From NCBI RefSeq assembly GCF_000092065.1, contig NC_009355.1, positions 124,001-188,000 of the forward strand: a stretch of 64,000 bases of DNA. Direction: 5' to 3'. Positions 17,997-26,538 of the stretch are shown here, piece by piece; position 1 is the first letter of the stretch; the number at the start of each line of letters is the position of its first letter. The notes under the pieces are model-generated. The model worked only from the letters and a program-made list of their open reading frames with translations. It did not search any database and was not told the origin of the DNA. Made by a program: the position numbers and the translations under genes. This DNA is from Ostreococcus lucimarinus CCE9901 (lineage: Eukaryota > Chlorophyta > Mamiellophyceae > Mamiellales > Bathycoccaceae).

Positions 17997-19376
17997 CTAC
18001 ATGGCCTTCGGTCGTTGATGGCCCATCTTGTGTAAATAGGAAAACATGTCGCGCGTGATGGGCAACAATCCAAAGTAGCCACCATAGCCGGTGTACGCGA
18101 GGCCAGCCTTTTTGCACTCATCCTTGATGATGGGAACCATCTTCGGGTACAGATTGTGCGCGCATCCCGGAAACAAGTGGTGCTCGATTTGCAAGTTCAA
18201 ACCACCGGAAAAGAAGCTCCAGAAGCTGTTACCCCACGACGCGGACGTTTCGATTTGCCACGCACCCCAATCGTTCTTAGTGCTCTTGCTCAAGTTCATC
18301 GGGGTCAACGCCTCCAAGTTGTGGCTGACGATGAAGAACCAGCAAAGGACGAACGAGCCAAACGCGCCGTACGCGAGGAACGGCACGATGACGTTGGACA
18401 ACCCGTGGATGTACGCCGGAACGCCGAGAAGTAAGCCGAAGTGCAGAACTTTACCGAGCAGGTACAGCGCGATTTCGTTCTTCATCAAGCCCTTGTACTC
18501 GACGCCGGGAGACGCTCGATCGATTAAAATGTTTTGCGCGTCACCGACTTGCGCGGCGAGCCATAAAAACGGCCACATGAGCGGCGCGTAAAACGCTTGG
18601 TACCGATGGAACCACTTCAACTCCTGCGATGGGTCAAGTCGCAACAACGGTAACGCGGTGTACACGTCTTGATCGAGATCGGCGTCGTTGCAGTACGAGT
18701 GATGGCTCACCATGTGATGATACCGCCACTCCACCGAACTCTTCCCGATCGCCACGTCGTTCCCGAGCCATCCCCAAAACTGATTCCAAAATCCACTCTT
18801 CGCCAATCCTCCGTGATTCGCCGTGTGTTGCAACCCAGTGCCGCTCCAGTACCCCGCCAGTCCCAACGCGCACCCCGTGAGCGCCGAGGGCGCGCGCCAA
18901 TACGCCACCATCGCCGCGACAAACGTCAACACGACCACCCCCGCGTCCACGACGCACCCACCGCGTCCGTGTGCCTCCCTTCCAGACTTTGCTTTCATCG
19001 GTTCCACGACTTCATCTCGCACTCGGCGTTGTATCGCTCGATACACCGCCGAATCGAGCGGTTTCGGAAACGTCTCCTCCTTCCCGAACGCGCCCGCCGC
19101 GCCCTCCACCACGGGCAGCGTCTTCATGTACTTGCGCACCACCTCAGGTCGCAAGTGATGGCTCTCGATCAGGATCGTCGCGTCGCGTCCGACGCAGAGC
19201 GAGAGCAATTGCGCGCCGCCGGGATGGCGATGCTGAAACTCGGTGACGTCGTAGACGACGCCGCGATAGCGCGTGTACGCGCGCGTCGGGTCGAGCGTCG
19301 CCTCGGGAGCGGTCGTCGCGACGTCCGTCGTCGCGTTCGCGCGCTTCGACGCTCGGGAGCGCGCGGCGGAGGGCAT
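17997..19376 (-). CDS. Front-end fatty acyl desaturase with N-terminal cytochrome b5 domain
   Basis: 459 residues from the ATG at 19376. An N-terminal cytochrome b5 domain has the haem motif HRHPGG (about residue 50) and a second haem-ligand region ESHHLRPE. A membrane desaturase follows with three His boxes: HTANHGG, HHMVSHH, and QIEHHLFPG, in which Gln replaces the first His as in all front-end desaturases. Several transmembrane helices lie between the boxes. Such enzymes introduce delta-4, -5, -6 or -8 double bonds into acyl chains, or act on sphingoid bases. Mamiellales make very-long-chain PUFAs. From what I recall of the characterised Ostreococcus delta-4/5/6 enzymes, this protein differs in its N-terminus, so I do not assign regiospecificity. 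Confidence 0.9.
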   Translation of the reverse strand: MPSAARSRASKRANATTDVATTAPEATLDPTRAYTRYRGVVYDVTEFQHRHPGGAQLLSLCVGRDATILIESHHLRPEVVRKYMKTLPVVEGAAGAFGKEETFPKPLDSAVYRAIQRRVRDEVVEPMKAKSGREAHGRGGCVVDAGVVVLTFVAAMVAYWRAPSALTGCALGLAGYWSGTGLQHTANHGGLAKSGFWNQFWGWLGNDVAIGKSSVEWRYHHMVSHHSYCNDADLDQDVYTALPLLRLDPSQELKWFHRYQAFYAPLMWPFLWLAAQVGDAQNILIDRASPGVEYKGLMKNEIALYLLGKVLHFGLLLGVPAYIHGLSNVIVPFLAYGAFGSFVLCWFFIVSHNLEALTPMNLSKSTKNDWGAWQIETSASWGNSFWSFFSGGLNLQIEHHLFPGCAHNLYPKMVPIIKDECKKAGLAYTGYGGYFGLLPITRDMFSYLHKMGHQRPKAM

Positions 19377-19531
19377 GACGCGCGCGCGATCGTGTGGCGC
19401 GGGACGTCATCCAGTCATCTTGTTTTTTGCATTCATCCGCGCGACGCGGGACGGGCGATTCGGTTCTACGTTCGTTCTGGGCGCGACGCGGTCGAACGCG
19501 ACGCGCGCGCGGATCGCGGACGGCTGAGTGA

Positions 19532-22500
19532 TCACGCGGCGTTGGAGAGGACGTCGAGGAGCCAAGGGGAGTGCTTGGCGTCGGTCTCGAGCTCGGATTT
19601 GAGTTGTCGAGCGCGCGCGACGGCTTCGGCGGGCGTCATGCGGTCGAGAGGGACGGCGGCGAAGTCGGAGAGGAATTGGCGAGCGCGGACGACGCCGCGG
19701 GCCATGTCGTCGGATACACCGGGTTCATCGGTTCGTTGGCGCTTGGGGTCGGAGATGTCGGCGACGGCGCGCTCGGCGCCGGATTTGGAAAAGTCTTCGA
19801 GCTCGTCCGCCTTTGCGCGAGCGATTTTGAGCACTTCTTCGGGGAACCGCGCGAACTCGGCGCAGTGAATCCCGAACGACTGATCGCACGCCCCCGGCTT
19901 GATTTGGTACAACATGGTGAGCTTTCGGCTCTCCTGGTCGATGAGCGCCTCGACGTGAAAGTTGGAGACGCCACTCGGGCCTTCGAGCGCGGTGAGCTCG
20001 TGAAAGTGAGTGGCAAACAGACACGGCGCTTGAATCTCATTGACGATGTGCTCGCTTATCGCCCACGCGAGACCGAATCCGTCGTATGTACTCGTTCCGC
20101 GGCCGAGTTCATCGATGATAACGAGACTCGATGAAGTCGCGGCCTTCAAGATGGCGGCGGTTTCTAACATCTCCGCCATGAAGGTGGAAATGCCGCGGAG
20201 TTGACAGTCGCCGGCGCCGACGCGCGCGAAGATGGCATCTCGTACAGCAATCACGGCGTCGTCGCACGGCACGAAGCTTCCAACCTGCGCTAAGAGCACG
20301 CACACGCCAACTTGGCGAATAAATGTACTCTTACCGCCCATGTTTGGGCCAGTGATAATTTGAAACCAAGACTCGCCCTTCTTCATCGAGCACGTGTTGG
20401 CGATGAATCGCACGTTGTCCTGCGCTTCGACGTTTGGATGGCGCGAGTTCTCCAGGTGGATCGTATCAGACGTCTTCTCGTGCATAATCGGGCGCACGAA
20501 CGGCACCGGCGCGCTGACGGCGACCTCAGCGAAAGACGCGAGGACGTCGATTTCCGCCGTCATCGCCGAAACGCTCAGAAAGATTTCGGAAAACGTCGCC
20601 GCGACGTCGACGACGCGATCGACCAAGTGTCGCTGCTTCGCGTCGTAGCTTCTGTCGAGAGATACACGCTGCTCCGAAAGACCACGAATCTTCTTGTTCG
20701 TAAACTTCGTGCCATCCTTCTTCGCTTCCAGAATCTGATAACTCACGCTGAGCTTTTTTCGCACGCTCGTTTCGTCTTTCTTCGTCAATCGCATGAACCA
20801 ACCATGCATGTTGTTGTGTTCTAACTTTAATTGCTTATCGCGTTCCATGCCCAAATCATCGCTCGCATCCGCAAACGCATCACGGATTTGCTTCTCCAGT
20901 GTATCCTTCTGTTTTTGCAACTCGCCCAGCTCGGCGTCGTACGAAGCGCAAATGACGTACTCGTCGGGAATCTTGCTCAGATCCACTGCCGCTTCTAAGA
21001 GCGCCTCGAACCGGCCGAGATGACTCGGGGCGCTCAGCTTTTTGAGTTCTTCCGCATACTTCTTGCGAATGTAATCGCCATGACGTCCCTCGCACCGTTC
21101 GAGCGCCTCGGCCATGTGTGGAAGCGCCGCGCTCGCTTGGTACAATCGGCACAAATCCATGAGCGACGCCTTGCGGCGTTCGAGCTTACGAGTGATCCGT
21201 TCGATGTCCGGCAACGCTCGCAAGTGCGCACCGCGCAGGGCGTCACGAACCTCTGCATTGGTGACGAATTCGTTCACGACATCGTGTCGCGTGGCGATTT
21301 CGTTAACGTCCACGAGCGGCTGCTTCAGCCATCGCGAGAGCAAACGGCGCCCCATCGGCGTTCGGCACTTGTTCAATAAACCGTACAAACTGAAGCTGCT
21401 CGGGCCGTCAGAGCGCTCAGGGAGAACATTCAGAGCGCGCAGTGCCGAAGCATCGAGTCGCATGTACCGACCGGTGTCGTACATACTCAGCGTGCATCGA
21501 CCGTGGTTGGCGCTATCCGCCAACATTTCGCTGAATCGCAAAACCGCCGCGAGACACGCTGCGGCGTGCGATTGATCAATCACCGCCCGATGCGCCTCAA
21601 CGTTTCCTCGCACGAGTCGCCCCAAATCATTCTCCAAGTCTTGCGCGTCGAAATCGCGGGCCTGACGCTCCGTGGCGAGCGCACCGCATCGCGAGACGAC
21701 GTCTCGCAATCGACGCCCCTCCGGCGTCTCGGTCCCTTCCTTGGGCACGACGCACTCTTTGACTCCAATCTGACATAACACGCTTTCCAGCGTGCAATAC
21801 TGCTCATCATCCACGAACGCGCACGCCCCGAGCTCCCGAGTCGTCGTGTTGGCGTACGCCACGCCCACGTTCCCGTTCGCCACGCGCACCGCGCACACCA
21901 CAGACGCGTCCGACATCTCGTTCGACCGAAACAGCTCATCCTCGAACGCTTGCAATTTCCCCGGCGACGCCGACTTCACGCACGTCCACGTCCCGCTCGG
22001 TTTACTCTCTTCGTAAAACTCCACGCGCGCGCCGTCACCATCGAGTAAAAGTTCGCGAAGCGCGCTCTCGAACATCGATCGGTTGAGCGCGACGCCCGGC
22101 AACGCGTCGTCGCCCGATCCCATCGTCTTGATCACGCTCGTCGTCTGCTCCGACGTCAAAAGTGGACCAAACGGTCAAACGCTTCGCGTCAGTCATCTCG
22201 CCCGCGCATCGCTCGAGCGCACCCTCGACGATCGCGCCGCCGCGCTCGTCGCCGATTTCGCGTCTCGGCGACAGCCGCGCGCCGATATTCAAAAATCACC
22301 AATCATCATCCGCGTTCTCGTCGCCTCCGCGCGCGCCCCGCGCCCCGCGCGCGCGCCGACGCGTTCGAAGATCGCACCCGCGCGCCCGCGCGCTCGCGAC
22401 GCACCTTATAGAACGCCCGCGCGATGTACATCGCGTCATCGCCGTGCGCGCTGATGCAATCTTTACGATCGAAAAACCGCACCACGCGCGCCGTCTCGCT

Positions 22501-22602
22501 CGGAAGCCCGCGGTAAAACCGCACGAACTTGGCGCTCGCGGCGTCGTCGAGCGCGAGCGCGCCCGTCGCCGTCGCGGCGCGCGCGTCGGGTTCGTTCGAC
22601 AT
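19532..22602 (-). CDS. MSH2: DNA mismatch repair protein MSH2 (two exons)
   Basis: Exon 1 runs from the ATG at 22602 to 22405 (66 codons). Exon 2 runs from 22144 to the stop at 19532. The intron (22145-22404) is phase 0. Exon 1 encodes the MutS mismatch-binding N-terminus (KFVRFYRGLPSE through HGDDAMYIARAFYK). Exon 2 continues with TTSVIKTMG, matching human MSH2 across the junction. The total of 936 residues agrees with the usual MSH2 length of about 934. Exon 2 holds the connector, lever and clamp domains, and the ATPase with TGPNMGGKST and VIIDELGRGTST. There is no ATG at the head of exon 2, so the intron is required. MSH2 pairs with MSH6 or MSH3 to recognise mismatches. It is divergent from the selenoprotein gene with 53 bp between start codons. 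Confidence 0.95.
22145..22404 (-). other. MSH2 intron (260 bp)
   Basis: On the minus strand the donor reads AAG|GTGCGT and the acceptor GCAG|ACG. A branch-point-like ACTGACGC lies about 50 nt before the acceptor. The same ACTGACGCGAAG string occurs in the URB1 intron. Phase 0. Confidence 0.85.
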
Positions 22603-22655
22603 CCGAGGGCGGCGAGGAGTGACTGCCGGCACTCGGCGACGCGCGTCGTCGATCG

Positions 22656-23399
22656 ATGCCGCGCGCGCTCGACGCCCCGCTGCTTCGCGAGAACGGCGAC
22701 GACGACGACGACGCGCGCTGCGCGTCGTGAGTCGCGCCGCGCGACGTCGCGCGCGCGAACGACGACGGATCGAGCGACTCGGAATCCGCGCGGTCGGACG
22801 AGGAATACGTTTCGAGACGCGCGCGCGCGGCGACGGGGGCGCGGAGAGTGCGTAAGGTCGCGAACGCGATGTCATCGCAGCGCGTGCTGACGGCGATGGC
22901 GGTGTTGGCGTCGGCGCCGTCGCTCGTGGGGGCGTGATGTTGGCCTTTGCTCGTCGGCTCGTTTTTCGGCGCCGCGGCGACGAGCGCAAGCGCCAAACAC
23001 GAATCGCACGCGATTTCCCTGGGGATGAACGCGATGGTGACGACGCTCGCCACGGTGGCGAGCGCGAGGAAAGCGCGCGGGCGTCGGGGGAACGCGTGGC
23101 GCGTGTACGGACCGACGGCGACGACGGCGGCGAGCGTCGCGCTTCTGTGCGCCGACCCGATGCGACACGTGCTTCAGGATCACGAATTGTGGACGACGAA
23201 CAGCGCGATGTATCGTCCAGGGTGCGAGCACGGCGATATTCGATGTTTGAGCGTCGTGGGGTGGGTGTTCTTGACGTGCACGTACCTCGGATTTGCGTGC
23301 TTAATAGTCGGCGCGCTTTGGAACGCCGACGCGCTCGGCAAACTCGGGCGCGAGTTCCGTCGCAGGTTGGAGGGCGATGATGCAGATTTCGAGGCGTAG
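22656..23399 (+). CDS. Membrane selenoprotein (UGA-Sec in an A-U-C-W motif), probably two exons
   Basis: The frame from 22938 to 23399 encodes a membrane protein and is preceded in frame by TGA at 22935-22937. Reading it as Sec gives LVGAUCWPLLVGSFFGAA in the first hydrophobic segment. The best model has exon 1 at 22656-22726 (starting MPRALDAPLL) and a 48-bp intron 22727-22774 with donor GTGAGT, acceptor ATCGAG and phase 2. Exon 2 runs 22775-23399, giving 231 residues with Sec at 78. A one-exon alternative starts at the ATG at 22869 (Sec at 23). A second membrane segment is VVGWVFLTCTYLGFACLIVGALW. Conserved-looking Cys and His residues include EHELW-like and PGCEHGDIRC stretches. A SECIS follows 40 nt after the stop. 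It may be the membrane selenoprotein class reported from algae and Dictyostelium; function unknown. Confidence 0.75.
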
Positions 23400-23439
23400 A
23401 CGCGAGAAATCGATGAGCGACCGGAAGGCGACGATGACG

Positions 23440-23489
23440 TGACGCGAGCGCGCGAATGTTGGTTCTGGACCAGCGGCGCGATCGTCGAT
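23440..23489 (+). promoter_or_regulatory. SECIS element (type II) in the 3' UTR of the membrane selenoprotein gene
   Basis: The 5' quartet TGAC is at 23440-23443. The stem strand 23444-23454 pairs with 23474-23485, with one bulged G and one G-A mismatch. Unpaired AATG is at 23455-23458. The apical mini-helix pairs TTGGT (23459-23463) with ACCAG (23469-23473) around a 5-nt loop. The 3' quartet CGAT is at 23486-23489. Architecture matches the SECIS at 5655-5703 closely: same TGAC quartet, same AA-plus-two-nucleotide bulge, same 5-bp cap helix. Confidence 0.85.
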
Positions 23490-23596
23490 GAAAAGTCGTC
23501 GTCTCACCGTCGTAGATATGTATGTTGTAACTTCTACCGCCTACTTTATGTGTACAAAAATGTATCTCGTGTGTCACCGGTGTAATCGAACTCATC

Positions 23597-24817
23597 CTAC
23601 TGCCGTTGTCGTTTTTCCGGAGGCGTGGCTTCGACGAATTCGTCGTGCGCCCAGTCGTCGTTGTCATTCAAAACCGTCGTAGCCGCGTCGTTGGGTGCCT
23701 CTCGCCCCCACGGTCGACTCGGCGCGTCGACACCGCCGCCGACTTCTCGCTGCGACGCGTTCTCGCTATCAGGCACCGCGCTCCAAGGCTGACTTCCTAA
23801 CGGCGCGTTTTGAAGCGGCGCCGGCGCCTCGACGCGCGGCTGCTCGCATTGGCTCGGTTCCACCGCTGACGCGTCCTCGGGAGGAAGCATGGACGCCAAC
23901 ACGAGTTCAGCTTCGAAATCGACGCTCGCGGGCGCGGTGGTGTGCTGCGGCTGGTTCCCGAACGCGTCGCGTTGATGAAACATTTTGAAATCCGCCGTCG
24001 GCTTCACCACCACCGGCGCGCCCGCCTGCGCGCAATAAATCGCCACATCCACGTCCGAACTCTCGCACAGTTGAACGATGCTGCGCAAATCCTTCAAATT
24101 CACCGTCACCTCCACCGGCGCCGCCGCGGTGTTTCTATAAAACAAAATCGATTCGTCGTCGCGTCTCAACGAAATGCTCGTCTGCAACGCCTGACTCAAC
24201 CCCCCTCCCGGACTCAAATAACTCGACAGCGTCACGATCTTCGCCGCTCCCGCCGCGTCCCCGTCCACGCACACGTCCGATTCGATCCCGCACGTCAGCG
24301 TCACGTCCTCTCTCGCCGCGCTCGAAAAGTGCGCCAACAGCGTCAGCAGCGTCTTCGCCCTGCTCACCACCTTCGCCGGCATCGCCTCCGCGTCGATCTC
24401 CGCGTCGACGTGTTCCGCGTCCATCACCTCGTGCATCTCATACGTCTTCTTCGTGCCGCTCTTCGCGCTCGTCGTCGTCACTCGCAGTCGTCGCGCCTCT
24501 CGTCCCTCGTCGTCTTCGTCGTCCAGCGTCACGACGACGACGTCCGCGCGCGCGTGCGACCGCAGCGACGCCATCACGTGCTTCGCCAGCGCGCACGTCT
24601 GCGCGCGTCCTCCGCGCGCGGTTATCTCTCGCGCGTCGAACGCGCTCGCCCGCACGGCGACGCGCGCGAACGCCGAGCGCGCGGCGTTGACGGATTTCAG
24701 CGTCAGCGTCTCGTCGCGCGCGCTCGCGTCGATCAGCACCTCGGGACCGACGCGCGACAGGAACGCGATCGAGCGATGGAGCGCTCGCAGGGAGCCGCCG
24801 GAGACGGCGAGCTCCAT
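23597..24817 (-). CDS. RAD9: RAD9 checkpoint clamp subunit
   Basis: 406 residues from the ATG at 24817. The N-terminal about 270 residues form a PCNA-like clamp domain: the opening LAVSGGSLRALHRSIAFLSR and TLTLKSVNAARSAFARV align with the start of RAD9, and YLSPGGGL and the interdomain strands follow. The C-terminal about 120 residues are a disordered Pro/Ser/Glu tail rich in potential phosphorylation sites, ending with a basic EKRQRQ. RAD9 with HUS1 and RAD1 forms the 9-1-1 clamp that recruits TopBP1 and activates ATR; the tail normally carries the phospho-binding sites. Convergent with the selenoprotein gene, divergent from the SDR gene. Confidence 0.88.
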   Translation of the reverse strand: MELAVSGGSLRALHRSIAFLSRVGPEVLIDASARDETLTLKSVNAARSAFARVAVRASAFDAREITARGGRAQTCALAKHVMASLRSHARADVVVVTLDDEDDEGREARRLRVTTTSAKSGTKKTYEMHEVMDAEHVDAEIDAEAMPAKVVSRAKTLLTLLAHFSSAAREDVTLTCGIESDVCVDGDAAGAAKIVTLSSYLSPGGGLSQALQTSISLRRDDESILFYRNTAAAPVEVTVNLKDLRSIVQLCESSDVDVAIYCAQAGAPVVVKPTADFKMFHQRDAFGNQPQHTTAPASVDFEAELVLASMLPPEDASAVEPSQCEQPRVEAPAPLQNAPLGSQPWSAVPDSENASQREVGGGVDAPSRPWGREAPNDAATTVLNDNDDWAHDEFVEATPPEKRQRQ

Positions 24818-24969
24818 CGCGGCGGCGCGGTGTGGCGCGCGGTCGGCGAGCGCGAACGACGCGAGCTGTCAAAGGACGATTTGAATTCGCGCGACAGATC
24901 GCGACGCGCGTCGTTTCCAAGGACGCGCGACGGCGCGAGAGAAGCGATCGCGCGGCGAAAGGACGCGCG

Positions 24970-26490
24970 ATGGCGCGCGGGACGCGCGCGACGGCGACGC
25001 GAGGGACGATGGTCGACGAGACGCGCGCGAAACTGCGCGGTGTCAAAGACGCGTCGATGAAACGCGCGAAACCGGCGATCGAACGCGCGAGGACGACGAC
25101 GAAGCGCGCGGTTGAGATGGTTAAAACCTTGGACGTCGGCGCGCGCGCGCGACGGGCGCTGGGCGCGGACGCGCGGGTCGCGATTGGATATTGCGTCGTC
25201 GGGATGTTGGCGGCGGCGGCGACGGCGCGAGGCGTCGTCGGAGGGTCGGCGAAGATGAACGCGCTCGCCGCCGCGTTGGCGAGGTGCGTCGTCGAGACAA
25301 AAATTGGCGCGCATCGAGGTCTGGCGTTCGTCGATCGGTACTTTGTGGTTTTGGTGAAGCATTTGAGCGAGCGCGCCGGGGCGTTGCGAACGACGTCGCC
25401 GAGCGAAGCCAAGGCGAAGGCGATGCTGGATGTCATCATCGCTTTCGCGTCCTCGGGGGCGGCTGCGATGCACGTGAAGATGATTTTGATCACCATTGCG
25501 TTTTCTGCCATCGCGCGCGTGGTTTTTTACAGGTCAACGCGTCGACGCGAGGTCAAGGTGGTGCTCGTCACGGGCGGGAGCGGCGGACTCGGTTCGCTGC
25601 TACTGGAGGGCATTCGCACCGAGTTCCCGAACGCCATCGTGTACGGAACCTCGCGCGCTGGTGCGAGTAGCAAGAAACTCGGTCGCCAATCGAGCGGATT
25701 CTTTGGTATCGGGACGCCATCAAAGGAAGAGATCGCGAAGAAGAACGACCCGTCAGTGCCGCTCGGCGCCGAACTCGACAACGAGGAAAACGTCGTCTCG
25801 CACCCGCTGTTAACGATGGATCTCACCAAAGAAGATTCTATTGCCCAATGCATTGCGTCCATCGTCGAGAGACACGGAAAAATTGACGTCTTGATCAACA
25901 ACGCGGGCGTGTGCCTTTGCTCGTGGGCGAAACAAACGCCGCGCGACGACGCCGAGATGATTATGCAAACCAATTTCCTCGGCGCCGTGAGCGTTATTCG
26001 TCACGCGATGCCACATCTGAGCCAAGGCGCGAACATCATTAACGTCGGCTCCATCGCCGGTCGAATCGGTATTCCGTTTCAGTCCATGTATAGCGCTTCC
26101 AAAGCGGCGCTGATGGTGTACACGGACGCGCTTCGCATGGAAACAAAGGGCTCGGGCGTGCGCGTCAGCTTGATCGAGCCCGGCGATTTAAGATTACAAA
26201 AAGGCGCAGCGAGCGTGGTCAAATCGAGCGGGTTCGAGTCCGATCCCGTCGCTGATCGTGCGGAAAAAATCATGCGCGCCGAAGAGGCGGCAGGAACGAA
26301 CCCCATCAAGGTTGTCAAAGCCGTCGTTAGCGCGATTAAATCATCCGCGCCCAAGAACCGATATTACATCGGTCCTGACGCGTGGCTTGTCGAGGCGTTG
26401 AGTCGGGCGTGCTCATACTCGGCAAGGGAGTACTTTCTCGCGTCGCACTACAGAGTGCCGCCGCGGGATAGAGCTTGGATTCGCGTCTGA
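24970..26490 (+). CDS. Membrane-associated short-chain dehydrogenase/reductase
   Basis: 506 residues from the ATG at 24970; the upstream frame is antisense and begins with GTG. A long Arg/Ala-rich N-terminus is followed by a hydrophobic stretch IGYCVVGMLAAAATA and another, MILITIAFSAIARVVFY, just before the catalytic domain. The classical SDR fold then shows the cofactor motif VTGGSGGLGSLL, the NNAGVC motif, and the catalytic SMYSASKAALMVY (Ser, Tyr-x3-Lys). An insert of about 50 residues (SSKKLGRQSSGFFG through NEENVVSHPL) splits the N-terminal half of the Rossmann fold. Relatives act on lipids, retinoids or sphingoid ketones. Membrane anchoring suggests a lipid substrate, but that is inference. 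Confidence 0.82.
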   Translation: MARGTRATATRGTMVDETRAKLRGVKDASMKRAKPAIERARTTTKRAVEMVKTLDVGARARRALGADARVAIGYCVVGMLAAAATARGVVGGSAKMNALAAALARCVVETKIGAHRGLAFVDRYFVVLVKHLSERAGALRTTSPSEAKAKAMLDVIIAFASSGAAAMHVKMILITIAFSAIARVVFYRSTRRREVKVVLVTGGSGGLGSLLLEGIRTEFPNAIVYGTSRAGASSKKLGRQSSGFFGIGTPSKEEIAKKNDPSVPLGAELDNEENVVSHPLLTMDLTKEDSIAQCIASIVERHGKIDVLINNAGVCLCSWAKQTPRDDAEMIMQTNFLGAVSVIRHAMPHLSQGANIINVGSIAGRIGIPFQSMYSASKAALMVYTDALRMETKGSGVRVSLIEPGDLRLQKGAASVVKSSGFESDPVADRAEKIMRAEEAAGTNPIKVVKAVVSAIKSSAPKNRYYIGPDAWLVEALSRACSYSAREYFLASHYRVPPRDRAWIRV

Positions 26491-26538
26491 CGCGGGGATA
26501 GAAGCAATCAATATTAAATCTCAAATACGTCATTCCAG

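Noticed and set aside
22947-23399. Separate gene starting with TTG just after the TGA at 22935
   Set aside because: Nuclear genes of green algae do not normally start at TTG. The hydrophobic segment continues upstream through the TGA, and a SECIS is present.
25560-26300. GGTTCGAGTCC-type string at about 26228 suggesting a tRNA
   Set aside because: It lies inside the SDR coding sequence and has no cloverleaf partners.
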